DNA from: a candidate division TA06 bacterium DG_78
Lineage (GTDB): Bacteria; Hydrothermota; Tepidihabitantia; SM23-42
Assembly (NCBI GenBank): GCA_001303225.1
Contig: LJNI01000056.1
Coordinates: 1-12,817 of the forward strand
Length of the DNA stretch: 12,817 nucleotides
Direction: 5' to 3'
Shown: positions 12,783 to 12,817 of the stretch, one piece after another
Position numbering within the stretch: position 1 is the stretch's first letter
Layout of the letters: every line of letters starts with the position of its first letter
Translations under genes and position numbers: made by a program
The notes under the pieces: generated by a model
Databases searched by the model: none
The model's input: the letters and a program-made list of their open reading frames with translations, nothing else
Told to the model about the DNA's origin: nothing

Positions 12783-12817
12783 ATGGCTAGAATAGTAACT
12801 GGTTCTCGAAAAAGGTC
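12783..12817 (+). CDS. rpsI: 30S ribosomal protein S9, N-terminal fragment
   Basis: Eleven complete codons before the window ends encode MARIVTGSRKR. The TG-x-RK pattern matches the conserved TGRRK start of S9, and the position directly after rplM is the standard arrangement. S9 binds 16S rRNA in the small-subunit head and reaches the P-site tRNA. The gene is cut only by the window edge. Confidence 0.88.
   Translation, partial: MARIVTGSRKR

Overview
The window is about 40-45% G+C by eye and uses the standard bacterial code with TGA as a stop. It looks like chromosomal DNA of a diderm bacterium: it carries a BamD-type outer-membrane assembly lipoprotein, a second TPR lipoprotein and a lipoprotein-like beta-propeller gene. 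The mix of an archaemetzincin, a slipin and a DivIVA-domain protein, with short promoter-to-start distances, suggests a little-studied lineage. A WOR-3/FCB-like candidate phylum is my guess and cannot be proven from this sequence.

Layout. (1) Positions 1-129 hold the probable 3' end of a + strand gene and a stop-overlapping hairpin. (2) 130-1191 (-) encodes a GHL10/DUF187 glycoside hydrolase-like protein. (3) A divergent promoter region (1192-1330) contains a 12-bp direct repeat with 21-bp period. (4) 1331-7673 (+) is one tightly packed nine-gene operon: slipin, archaemetzincin, class V aminotransferase, degenerate GGDEF protein, DivIVA-domain protein, purine nucleoside phosphorylase, TPR lipoprotein, BamD, NadD. 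Five of its junctions are 4-nt ATGA/GTGA overlaps and only one junction has a gap (25 nt). (5) 7826-8784 (+) is a six-repeat TolB/PD40 beta-propeller gene broken by a frameshift at a (CT)3C tract. It is flanked on both sides by an identical 20-bp palindrome. (6) 8787-9728 (-) is a DAGK-family lipid kinase. (7) 9827-12274 (+) is polA. (8) 12334 to the right edge is rplM followed by the first codons of rpsI.

Six promoters can be read. All have a TTGACA-like -35, a 16-17 bp spacer and a TAnnnT -10. For four genes (GHL10, DAGK, polA, rplM) the -10 ends only 5-8 nt before a start codon and no Shine-Dalgarno is present, so these mRNAs are probably leaderless. Genes with a leader (slipin, TolB-like) or inside operons (DivIVA, BamD, rpsI) have good AGGAGG-like sites. 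This pattern moves the likely starts of GHL10, slipin and DAGK downstream of the longest-ORF starts.

Functional links. The operon joins cell-envelope functions (slipin, TPR lipoprotein, BamD), polarity/signalling (DivIVA, GGDEF) and nucleotide/NAD and amino-acid metabolism. Points worth a second look are the slipin-archaemetzincin pair, a catalytically degenerate GGDEF that keeps its RxxD I-site, a nucleoside phosphorylase with MTA-phosphorylase-like specificity residues, a Pol I with Tyr where most Pol I have Phe, and stop-codon-overlapping hairpins without U-tracts.
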